Source: an uncultured Odoribacter sp.
GTDB taxonomy: Bacteria > Bacteroidota > Bacteroidia > Bacteroidales > Marinifilaceae
Assembly: GCA_944321145.1 (NCBI GenBank)
Contig: CALUKF010000003.1
Coordinates: 1 to 64,000, forward strand
DNA length: 64,000 bases
Reading direction: 5' to 3'
A model generated the notes under the pieces. That model was not told the origin of the DNA. It searched no databases and saw only the letters and a list, made by a program, of their open reading frames with translations. This document shows positions 52,206-59,928 of the stretch, piece by piece. The translations under genes were made by a program, and so were the position numbers. Positions within the stretch are counted from its first letter, which is position 1, and each line of letters begins with the position of its first letter.

Positions 52206-52785
52206 TTCTCAAAACTCTTTTAGATACACCTCGACAAGGAATACCAAAGGCTATGGACATTGGTGGAATATCTTTCGTAACGACAGATCCAGCACCTATA
52301 ACGGCTCCATCGCCGATATGCACTCCTTTTGTAACAACAACATTTGCCCCTATCCATACATTATTCCCAATATAAACATCTCCTATTATATGTCCACAAT
52401 CTCGCACACTTAATGTTGCATAAATATCATGATCATTAGAAACAATATAGCAATTACCGGCAATCATCGTTTTTTCACCTATTATTATTCTCCCGACTCC
52501 GGCATTAAGAACCGTATTATATGAAATTGAAGACCTATCCCCTATTTGAAGATAACCTTTACGCCCTACAATCATACAAACATTATGATGGATATCAACA
52601 TAATTGCCTATTCGCACATTATTACACCATCCTCTGATTTTACATCGTCCTATTACTTTCAAACGCGAACCAACACTTGCGCCGGAAAAAATATATTTCC
52701 AACGGATCCAAAAACTAAAAAAAGTACATACTGAACGCTGACAAGCAAGACGCGAAACAGCCAAAACAGTCTTAATCGCTCTCAT
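52198..52785 (-). CDS. Left-handed beta-helix acyltransferase
   Basis: A 195-residue hexapeptide-repeat acetyltransferase. Repeats run from about 50 to 180, ending with the conserved VYIGNNVWIGANVVVTKGVHIGDGAVIGAGSVVTKDI block and the SNDHDIY loop that holds the catalytic His. It resembles maltose/WcaF-type O-acetyltransferases and probably O-acetylates a capsule sugar. A 152-base gap without recognisable signals separates it from the DUF4435 gene. Confidence 0.92.
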   Translation of the reverse strand: MRAIKTVLAVSRLACQRSVCTFFSFWIRWKYIFSGASVGSRLKVIGRCKIRGWCNNVRIGNYVDIHHNVCMIVGRKGYLQIGDRSSISYNTVLNAGVGRIIIGEKTMIAGNCYIVSNDHDIYATLSVRDCGHIIGDVYIGNNVWIGANVVVTKGVHIGDGAVIGAGSVVTKDIPPMSIAFGIPCRGVSKRVLRNE

Positions 52786-52937
52786 TTCAACACATTCTCT
52801 TTATTTACCAATATTGATCATGCCTCTTAAAAACTCAAGCAAAGCAACATACAAATACCATTGCATTCTTTATACAATCCCAATTGCTCTACCTTATCCG
52901 TTCTTCCAAAATTTCTCTTGAAAATACTTATCATACC

Positions 52938-53966
52938 TCACTCCCACACCTTTTCTATATCACGCTTAATCATCTTAAACAACGGGCAATCTTTATGTTT
53001 ATACTCATAATTCGTGCCCAAAAGATCCTCAATATCCACTATCGTATTTCGATAATGATTGCGATTATTAGCTTTTTCCTTTTCAGTAGCGGCAGCACCA
53101 TTTATATCCGCCAAATGTTTTGCCTTCAGTTGTTTTGCAATCCCCTTCAATGTCGTATTGAGAACAAATTTATGCAAATCATGCCCTCGGACAGCAAAGC
53201 AACAATTATCGTAAAGCCAAGACAATTCAGACAATTGCTTTTTACTAAAAATCTCATATTCAAAACTTCCAATCTCGCCAGCCATTTCCGGATGACTGGC
53301 TTCCAGCCGCGAAATAATATCGCTTACATTCTTTTGCAAACGTCCCAATATCCTTTCTTCAGCTTGATCATCCTTGCACACATCTTTATCACAAGGGAAA
53401 ACACCTTGCCAGTCCGTAGCCGTAAAATCACCTTCATCAATATATCCTTTCACAACACAATACAAACTGCAAAGTAACAAAGGGCGAATAATACAAGAGA
53501 CTTTTGCCATATAGCTCTGAAAATCAAAATCAGGCATCCCCTTGACCGATTTACTGCACAACGATGCCAACGTTCCTGCATGGCACAACAAATTCTCTAT
53601 GGAATAGGCATAAGTCTGCAATAAATAACGGTTAGACGCCATCAATTTGCCATCATCTGTATAGTCTTGCAACAAATAGTCATAATCACTGTCTACACAC
53701 CCAATGAAATAAGCGTTGAAAGCATTGGCACGTGCCTTGCTTAAAATCTGTTGTTTCCCCTTTTTCAATGCAATTTTCTGACTTCCATAACTATAAGGGG
53801 CGACAAGGAACTTTTTATCCGGTCGAACAAAAGACAAAACGTCTTCCCAGAAAGGGACATCCTCCTCATCCTCTACCATCACTTTCACTTCATTGGGTCT
53901 ATTCCCCAATACAGACCGGTTCTGGTAATATTTCCCATTGATATTTTCCACTAACGTAGCAGCCAT
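52938..53966 (-). CDS. DUF4435 (TOPRIM-like) protein, AriB-like
   Basis: A 342-residue soluble protein. The N-terminal part shows a Toprim-like acidic set: Glu32 in VMVEDEEDVPFW and the D-x-D-x-D cluster of VDSDYD at 92-96. This is the DUF4435 pattern, the effector of the PARIS anti-phage system (AriB, a Toprim nuclease that cuts tRNA). It starts 13 bases after the AAA ATPase gene on the same strand, the PARIS gene order. Its role here is inferred; other DUF4435-ATPase pairs exist. Confidence 0.82.
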   Translation of the reverse strand: MAATLVENINGKYYQNRSVLGNRPNEVKVMVEDEEDVPFWEDVLSFVRPDKKFLVAPYSYGSQKIALKKGKQQILSKARANAFNAYFIGCVDSDYDYLLQDYTDDGKLMASNRYLLQTYAYSIENLLCHAGTLASLCSKSVKGMPDFDFQSYMAKVSCIIRPLLLCSLYCVVKGYIDEGDFTATDWQGVFPCDKDVCKDDQAEERILGRLQKNVSDIISRLEASHPEMAGEIGSFEYEIFSKKQLSELSWLYDNCCFAVRGHDLHKFVLNTTLKGIAKQLKAKHLADINGAAATEKEKANNRNHYRNTIVDIEDLLGTNYEYKHKDCPLFKMIKRDIEKVWE

Positions 53967-53979
53967 ATACAGCAGGAAT

Positions 53980-54960
53980 TTATTGGATAAGTTGGTCCAT
54001 CTCCTTTACCCGATTCTGCCACCCCTCAATCATGCTGGGAGCATGCGTAGACAAAACAATCTGCATATTGGGGTTCAAATCCCTGAGTTTCCGAATCAAT
54101 ATTTCTTTCCATACCACATGCATGCCCAAATCCGGCTCATCCATAAAGAATATGCACGGTTCCTCTACGGTATTATTCACCATCAGCAACAACAATATCA
54201 ATTGCTTCTCGCCCATCGAAAGATCCTCATAAGAAAGTTCCCGATCACAACCTTTCTTTTTCAATCTGATTTGATTGTCGGTGGCAACCTCATAATTCTC
54301 TAAAAAGGATTCAAGTACACGATAAAAAGCAAAAAAACTCCTGATATCTTTTTCTTTCAGCAAATTGTCAATTCCTCCTCCCTCAGACAATGCACTCACA
54401 ATCCGCTCAAGAATCCCGGTAAAAGTAGCATTTCGTTTGAATATCTGCTCATGAATCAAATAATCCAAATACGTCCGGTCATTGCCTTCTACGGTCTGCA
54501 TCTTTTCCTGGCTAAACAAACGCTGCTCAAAAGAATTAATCAGGCTGACTTTTAGTTGCCTGATCAAATCTTTAACCGGATAAGTCACTCCTTCTCCTAT
54601 TGAGGCTTGCACCTTCTGCAACGAAAAACAACCATCGTTATCCATCGATGCGCTATTCAAGTAATACTCAAAACCTTTTTCCCGTTGAAATTCTATCGAA
54701 TCAACTTTCTGCTTACTCCAATTCAACAGCCAACCATTATCAAATTCTATTTCAATGGAACCAACCAGACCTGCCAACTTCTCATCAGCGATAAAGCCAT
54801 CTTTCAACAAAGCATGGCAAGCTTTCAATACGGTTGACTTGCCACTGCCATTTTCTCCTCCCAGAATATTAACATCCGGGAAGAGTTCCCAATGGAACTG
54901 CTCATTGCCAAACAAATCATGTATTGTAATGGCAGAAATATAGAAAGATGAATTATCCAT
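53980..54960 (-). CDS. AAA15/ABC-type ATPase, AriA-like
   Basis: A 326-residue SMC/ABC-type ATPase. Walker A GGENGSGKST at 34-43, signature LSMGEKQ near 247-253, Walker B CIFFMDEPD (Asp274, Glu275) and the switch STHAP at 304-308. No long coiled coil is present. It pairs with the DUF4435 gene 13 bases downstream, as in PARIS, where AriA scaffolds and releases AriB on sensing a phage protein. It is shorter than described AriA proteins as I recall them, so a distinct subtype is possible. Confidence 0.85.
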   Translation of the reverse strand: MDNSSFYISAITIHDLFGNEQFHWELFPDVNILGGENGSGKSTVLKACHALLKDGFIADEKLAGLVGSIEIEFDNGWLLNWSKQKVDSIEFQREKGFEYYLNSASMDNDGCFSLQKVQASIGEGVTYPVKDLIRQLKVSLINSFEQRLFSQEKMQTVEGNDRTYLDYLIHEQIFKRNATFTGILERIVSALSEGGGIDNLLKEKDIRSFFAFYRVLESFLENYEVATDNQIRLKKKGCDRELSYEDLSMGEKQLILLLLMVNNTVEEPCIFFMDEPDLGMHVVWKEILIRKLRDLNPNMQIVLSTHAPSMIEGWQNRVKEMDQLIQ

Positions 54961-55040
54961 AGTCGTTCAAACCTTTTTATTCACTTGCAAAGAAAAGATT
55001 TTTTTCCCCGCTTACAAAATAAAAAGGATTATTTTTAAGC

Positions 55041-56246
55041 CTATCGCTTAAAAATCCCGCAAAAATCCAGTATCACCTTGTCATCCCGCCATACCAGCTC
55101 CTTGAAAGGCGTGTGCGCCGTGAGGAACACCACGATGTCCGCCCGGTCGTATGCCTCGCGGTAGTCGGTCAGTTTGAAGACATTGTGTTCCTTGATGTTC
55201 GGTTCCACCACTAGGATGTCGGCGTTGTTGCAGCTTTGCATCACTTTCGTCGTGATATATTTGGCAGGAGATTCGCGCAGGTCGTCAATATTCGGCTTGA
55301 ACGCCAAGCCCATCATCGCCACGCAAGGCTTGCGGTGGTGTTTCAACTCAAACTCCAGCATCGCGTTCTTCACCTTCTCGGCACACCAGAAAGCCTTGTA
55401 ATTGTTGATTTCACGCGCATCGCCAATCAGCTTGCTCTCCGCAGGGAAATCAGCGGTAATAAAATAAGGGTCGACCGCAATGCAATGTCCGCCCACGCCG
55501 CAACCCGGCTGCAGGATGTTCACCCTCGGGTGCTTGTTCGCCAGTTCAATCAACTCCCACACGTTGATGCCCGCCTTGTCGCAAATCAGCGAAAGCTCGT
55601 TCGCAAAGGCAATCTGCACGTCGCGGCTGGAATTTTCCGTCAGCTTGCACATCTCCGCCGTCCGGGCATTCGTCCGGTGCAGCGTCCCCTGCACGAATTG
55701 CGAATAAAAGGCAATCGCCTTTTCCGTCGATTCCGGCGTCAACCCGCCAATCACCCGGTCGTTGTGCACCAACTCATAAATCACATTCCCGGGCAACACC
55801 CGCTCCGGGCAATAAGCCACATAAATCTTGCCCTTCAACTCCGGACGTTCGTTGAAAATGATTTCCGCCATCATCTCCGTCGTACCGATGGGCGATGTCG
55901 ACTCAATCACATACAAATCCCCCGCCTTCAAATAAGGCAGGACGGCACGGGTTGCCGCTTCCACGTACGACACGTCCGGCTCATGGTTCCCCTTGAACGG
56001 CGTCGGCACCACCATAAAATAAGCATCGCTCACCTCAGGCGTCGTCGAAGCCTTCAACGCACCGCTCCCCACCACTTCCTGCAACATCTCCTCCATCCCC
56101 GGTTCAACAATATGCAAATGACCCTGATTGGTCATTTCCACCACTTGCGGATTAATGTCCACTCCCGTTACCTGCACGCCATGCTTGGCGGCGATAATTG
56201 CGGTTGGCAGCCCGATATACCCCAACCCCATAAAACATGCTTTCAT
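55041..56246 (-). CDS. wecC: UDP-N-acetyl-D-mannosamine dehydrogenase
   Basis: Oxidises UDP-ManNAc to UDP-ManNAcA (401 residues). Rossmann motif GLGYIGLPTA at the N-terminus, ESTSPIGTTE, and PGCGVGGHCIAVDP with the catalytic Cys near residue 256. First gene of the capsule operon, with a ~250-base leader. Its GC content is like the chromosome and unlike the AT-rich genes that follow, so it may be part of the conserved flank. Confidence 0.96.
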   Translation of the reverse strand: MKACFMGLGYIGLPTAIIAAKHGVQVTGVDINPQVVEMTNQGHLHIVEPGMEEMLQEVVGSGALKASTTPEVSDAYFMVVPTPFKGNHEPDVSYVEAATRAVLPYLKAGDLYVIESTSPIGTTEMMAEIIFNERPELKGKIYVAYCPERVLPGNVIYELVHNDRVIGGLTPESTEKAIAFYSQFVQGTLHRTNARTAEMCKLTENSSRDVQIAFANELSLICDKAGINVWELIELANKHPRVNILQPGCGVGGHCIAVDPYFITADFPAESKLIGDAREINNYKAFWCAEKVKNAMLEFELKHHRKPCVAMMGLAFKPNIDDLRESPAKYITTKVMQSCNNADILVVEPNIKEHNVFKLTDYREAYDRADIVVFLTAHTPFKELVWRDDKVILDFCGIFKR

Positions 56247-56432
56247 TTCTTTGGAATTTTAGCGCCTGCCGGAAAGAAACGCAGGCATTATTTATACATT
56301 CATTCTACTTAGTCTATACCTCTCCTACCCCACAAAAACCAACACTTGCCGCAACAGCCATCGCCTTGCAGCAACATGATACACAAAACTTGTTAATGAT
56401 TAATTGTCAAGATTCTACACATACAAAAGATA

Positions 56433-56463
56433 ACACCGGGGTGCGCTTCGCGCTCCTCAGTGT
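56433..56463 (-). terminator. Leader hairpin upstream of wecC, possible attenuator
   Basis: On the minus strand a 14-position stem (12 paired, one of them G-T; two mismatches) with a GAA loop, GC-rich in its upper half, followed by TATCTTTT. It lies ~190 bases before the wecC start and just downstream of the proposed promoter, as expected for a structure overcome by UpxY. Confidence 0.55.
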
Positions 56464-56501
56464 CATGTTACAACCCCAGGAACGCATACATTTTACAGGG
56501 G

Positions 56502-56536
56502 CAAATGTACGCTTTTTTCTCCACATTCGGCACAAA
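56502..56536 (-). promoter_or_regulatory. Tentative promoter of the capsule operon
   Basis: On the minus strand TTTG (56536-56533), 23 bases, TACATTTG (56509-56502). The -7 is perfect, the spacer four bases longer than the usual 19. The rest of the 56247-56905 gap is AT-rich, without genes, and I see no flanking inverted repeats that would make the promoter invertible. Confidence 0.4.
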
Positions 56537-56855
56537 ACAGAGAGAAATTTCCATATTGCAATTTTCTGGAAAATGCCCTGCTATAAAAACACTCTTTTCT
56601 TCCTATTAATGAGAAAGTTAGATGACGAAACACATCAAAACAACAACAAACTGCAATCTAACTAACTACAAATAAATAACATACAACTATCAATTCCGTT
56701 TCATCTCCATTTTATATTCATTTCATTTCCATTTTAAAATGAAGATGAATTGGAGATAAATTAAAAGTACAATTTTAAGATTTCACGCCAGCATTTTACC
56801 GGCAAGGGAGGAGAGTAAGAGGAAAGAGAGACAAGACAAAAATTGGCAAGCAATT

Positions 56856-56886
56856 TTTGCTTTGCGGAGGGGTTTGCGTATCTTTG
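56856..56886 (+). promoter_or_regulatory. Promoter of the two-component operon
   Basis: TTTG at 56856-56859, 19 bases, TATCTTTG at 56879-56886: a full consensus match. The response-regulator ATG is 20 bases downstream, so the leader is very short. Confidence 0.75.
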
Positions 56887-56905
56887 GGGAAAATTTTTGA
56901 GAGCG

Positions 56906-57592
56906 ATGAAATTATTGATTGTTGAGGACGAAACGGAATTAAGGCGGATGATGGCGGAGACGCTGCGGGAGGCGGGATATGTCGTGGAGACCGCAAGGAC
57001 GTATGCGGAGGCGGAGGAGAAGCTGCATCTGTATGAGTATGACTGCATTTTGCTGGATTTGATGCTGCCGGACGGGGACGGGTTGGAGTTGCTCAGGATG
57101 CTGAGCGGGCAGGGAAGCGCGGCGAGGGTGATTATCACGTCGGCGAAGGATTCGGTGGAGGACAAGGTGGCAGGGTTAGACCTCGGGGCGGACGATTACC
57201 TGCCGAAGCCGTTCCATCTGGCGGAACTGACGGCGAGGGTGAGGAGCCTTATCCGGCGGAGCGGGGCGGGGACACACCGCATCGAGGTGGGGAACGTGAG
57301 CCTAAACCCCGACGACCGAAGCGCGGCGGTGGAGGGGAAGCCGCTGAATTTGTTGCACAAGGAATACCATATCCTGTATTATTTCATGACGCGACCGGGG
57401 CGGGTGGTGGACAAACAGGTGCTGGCAGAAGCGGTGTGGGGCGACCATGCCGATCAATCGGACAATTTCAGTTTCCTGTACCAGCAAGTAGCAAACCTGA
57501 AACGGAAGCTGAAGGAGGCGGGCGCAAGCGTTGCCATTCAGGCAGTATATGGGTTCGGGTATAAATTAGTGGAGGAAGGAGAAAGGTCATGA
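56906..57592 (+). CDS. OmpR/PhoB-type response regulator
   Basis: A 228-residue regulator. The start MKLLIVEDETELRRMM is set by the upstream promoter, whose -7 element covers earlier in-frame codons. Receiver domain 1-115 with the phosphorylated Asp51 (LLDLMLPDGDG), acidic pair Glu7-Asp8 and Lys in YLPKPF; winged-helix domain 130-225 (LLHKEYHILYYFM, VDKQVLAEAVW). It overlaps the kinase gene by four bases. Confidence 0.96.
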   Translation: MKLLIVEDETELRRMMAETLREAGYVVETARTYAEAEEKLHLYEYDCILLDLMLPDGDGLELLRMLSGQGSAARVIITSAKDSVEDKVAGLDLGADDYLPKPFHLAELTARVRSLIRRSGAGTHRIEVGNVSLNPDDRSAAVEGKPLNLLHKEYHILYYFMTRPGRVVDKQVLAEAVWGDHADQSDNFSFLYQQVANLKRKLKEAGASVAIQAVYGFGYKLVEEGERS

Positions 57593-58902
57593 GACTGATT
57601 AGCAGGATTATGCTCAATACGACGGTGGTGCTCGCCGTGGGACTGTCGGTGTGGTCGGTGGTGTTTTATTATGTCATGAAAGACCGGCTGGTGCGGGAGA
57701 CGGATGCAGCTTTGATGCAGGTGGCGGAAGCCTTGATGCAGCGGTATCTGGCAGGCGAGGAGTCGCTCATCGACGGGGAAGGAAGCGTGTATACCATCCG
57801 TTTCATCCCGGTGCCCGACGAGTATGCCAGGAGCCACAGAAGCCTGTCGTTCAGCAATCAAAACGAGGAAGCAAGGGGCAGGAACGGGAGGCAGGCAGTG
57901 CGGACGGTGCAGATGATTTTCCGGCAACCGGACAATCAGGCAGTGGCATTGCAGGTGAGCACACCGATGAATGCCGTGCACAACCTGCGGATGGCATTGC
58001 TGTGGGGAGTGGTGATTTTGTACGGCGCGTTGCTGGTGCTGGTGTTGAGCATCAATTATATTGTCATCCAATACAGCATGCGCCCGCTGTATGTGCTGCT
58101 GGACTGGATGAAGCATTTCGACCTGAAACACAATAGCGCGCCGCTGGTGAACGAGACGGGAGTCGCCGAGTTCCGGCAATTGAATAATGCCGCCAACCAG
58201 CAAGTGGAGCGGGTGAAACGGCTGTATGAACAGCAACGGCAATTCATCGACAATGCCGCCCACGAGATGCAAACGCCGCTTGCCGTGTGTCTGAACCAGA
58301 TGGAACGCATGCAGCAGAAAGAGGATATGCCGGAAGAGATGCAGGCGGATTTATACCGGCTGCAACGCCCATTGCGGCGGCTCGTGCGGCTGCACAAGGA
58401 TATGCTGCAACTGACGAGGATTGAGAACGGGGTGTATGCCGAACGGACGGACGTAGACGTGAGGGCATTGGTGGCGGGGACGTGCGAAGACCTAAGCGAG
58501 GTGTTCGCCCACAAGGGGATTACCTATATAATAAAGAGCGAAAGCCCGCTGCACGTGCAAATGAACGACACGCTGGCACATCAATTGGTGGGCAACCTGT
58601 TGCGGAATGCGTGGCTGCATACGCCGGAAGGGGGACGCATCACGGTGGAATGGAACGCGGAGGAAGCGGTGTTTGCCAACAGCGGGGAAAAGCCGTTGGA
58701 CGGGGAGCGGATTTTCGAGCGGTTTTACCAAGGGGAACGGAAGGAAAACAGCAACGGGCTGGGGCTTGCCATTTGCCGGTCGGTATGCCAGCAATGCGGT
58801 TTCAGCCTGACTTACAGCTTTAAGGAGGGGATGCACCGGTTCATTTGGCACTTCGGAGGAGAGAAAAATGCAGATTTTTCGGAAAATCGTGTCCAATTTT
58901 AA
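57589..58902 (+). CDS. Sensor histidine kinase
   Basis: A 437-residue membrane kinase. Two helices (about 10-30 and 138-160) bracket a small periplasmic domain. A linker leads to the HisKA domain with His225 in AAHEMQTP, then the HATPase domain with N-box VGNLLRNAWLHTP and G-box NSNGLGLAI. The N-terminal architecture matches QseC/BasS-like kinases in Bacteroidota. The signal is unknown. Two PepSY-like secreted proteins follow and may be its periplasmic modulators or targets. Confidence 0.95.
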   Translation: MRLISRIMLNTTVVLAVGLSVWSVVFYYVMKDRLVRETDAALMQVAEALMQRYLAGEESLIDGEGSVYTIRFIPVPDEYARSHRSLSFSNQNEEARGRNGRQAVRTVQMIFRQPDNQAVALQVSTPMNAVHNLRMALLWGVVILYGALLVLVLSINYIVIQYSMRPLYVLLDWMKHFDLKHNSAPLVNETGVAEFRQLNNAANQQVERVKRLYEQQRQFIDNAAHEMQTPLAVCLNQMERMQQKEDMPEEMQADLYRLQRPLRRLVRLHKDMLQLTRIENGVYAERTDVDVRALVAGTCEDLSEVFAHKGITYIIKSESPLHVQMNDTLAHQLVGNLLRNAWLHTPEGGRITVEWNAEEAVFANSGEKPLDGERIFERFYQGERKENSNGLGLAICRSVCQQCGFSLTYSFKEGMHRFIWHFGGEKNADFSENRVQF

Positions 58903-58976
58903 ATTCAATAGAAAATTGGGGGCGAACTTTGCAGTGTGAAAATTGAAAAAGTATAAACCTATTAAATTTAAGAACG

Positions 58977-59414
58977 ATGAAAAAGTTATTGACAGCCATT
59001 TTATTAGTAGCCGCTACGTTCGGCATTGCAAAAGCAGACGACCATGAACGCCCGACAACCGTAGACCAATTGCCGCAAAAGGCACAGGAGTTCCTGAACA
59101 CCCATTTCAAGGATTTGCAGGTGGCATTCGCAATAGAGGAGCAGAAGTTCATGGGAAAAGAGTATGAAGTGATTTACACCGACCGCACGGAGGTGAAATT
59201 CGACACGAACGGCGAATGGGAAGAAGTGGAATGCAAGTACACCACGGTTCCGGCAGCCATCGTGCCCCAAGGCATCCGTGACTTCGTTGCACAGAAGAGC
59301 ATGCCGGGTATCCGGAAAATCGAGCGGAACACGTATGTGTGGGAGGTAGAATTGCAGAACGGGATTGAACTGACGTTTGACAAGAATTTTCAACTGATTG
59401 GATATGACGATTAA
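58977..59414 (+). CDS. PepSY-like secreted protein (145 aa)
   Basis: Signal peptide ends GIAKAD near residue 20. The mature part holds two PepSY-like units (PF11396 type) with the pattern LPQKAQEFLNTHF ... YEVIYTDRTEVKFDTNGEWEEV and a second GIRDFV ... TYVWEVELQNGIELTFDKNFQLIG. Such proteins are found with Bacteroidota two-component systems. It lies 74 bases after the kinase gene; the motif GAACTTTG upstream is a poor -7 match, so co-transcription is likely. Confidence 0.86.
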   Translation: MKKLLTAILLVAATFGIAKADDHERPTTVDQLPQKAQEFLNTHFKDLQVAFAIEEQKFMGKEYEVIYTDRTEVKFDTNGEWEEVECKYTTVPAAIVPQGIRDFVAQKSMPGIRKIERNTYVWEVELQNGIELTFDKNFQLIGYDD

Positions 59415-59877
59415 ACAACTGAAGCGCAGTACATGGATTAAAATCGGGGTAGCGGCAGCCGTAGTGATTTTGCTCGGGCTGTCGCCCCTGTATGCAGACT
59501 ACGAGAAGCCGGTAGGGGAAGAGAGCCTGCCGGTGGAAGCCCTGGCGTTCCTCCAACAGCATTTCCCGGAGGAGAAAGTGGCATTCGCAAAGCAGAACAA
59601 CGATTACTTTGTGCGCACCTACGAGGTGATTCTGTCCGGCGGGACAAAGCTGGAGTTCAAGCGCAACGGCGAATGGCTGAAGGTGGAGGCAAAATACCGC
59701 GCCGTGCCGGAGGAAATTGTGCCTGAACAAATTGCAGAATATGTCCGGACACATTTCCCGGGTGTCATGGTGAAAGAGATTGCGAAGGAAAGGAAAGAGT
59801 ATGAAGTGGAATTAAGCAATTCATTGGAATTGAAATTTGACCGCAAGGCGTTTTTCCTGACTGATTATGATGATTAA
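59404..59877 (+). CDS. PepSY-like secreted protein (157 aa)
   Basis: Paralogue of the preceding gene. I place the start at ATG 59404; it overlaps the previous stop by 11 bases, indicating translational coupling. A signal-anchor/peptide (about 10-30, ending LYADYEKP) precedes two PepSY-like units (SLPVEALAFLQQHFPEEKV; EIVPEQIAEYVRTHFPGVMV). Both end with YDD. The pair looks like a tandem gene duplication. Confidence 0.85.
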   Translation: MTIKQLKRSTWIKIGVAAAVVILLGLSPLYADYEKPVGEESLPVEALAFLQQHFPEEKVAFAKQNNDYFVRTYEVILSGGTKLEFKRNGEWLKVEAKYRAVPEEIVPEQIAEYVRTHFPGVMVKEIAKERKEYEVELSNSLELKFDRKAFFLTDYDD

Positions 59878-59892
59878 TTCCGGAAGAAACCG

Positions 59893-59900
59893 TATCTTTG
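59893..59900 (+). promoter_or_regulatory. -7 element upstream of dnaE
   Basis: TATCTTTG, 28 bases before the dnaE ATG. No TTTG is found 19 bases upstream, so the promoter is weak or atypical. Confidence 0.4.
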
Positions 59901-59928
59901 TTTACGGAATCAGAAGGAAAAAGGAACT

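Noticed and set aside
56247-56905. Invertible capsule promoter flanked by inverted repeats, as in B. fragilis
   Set aside because: No pair of long identical inverted repeats bracketing the promoter was found by eye.
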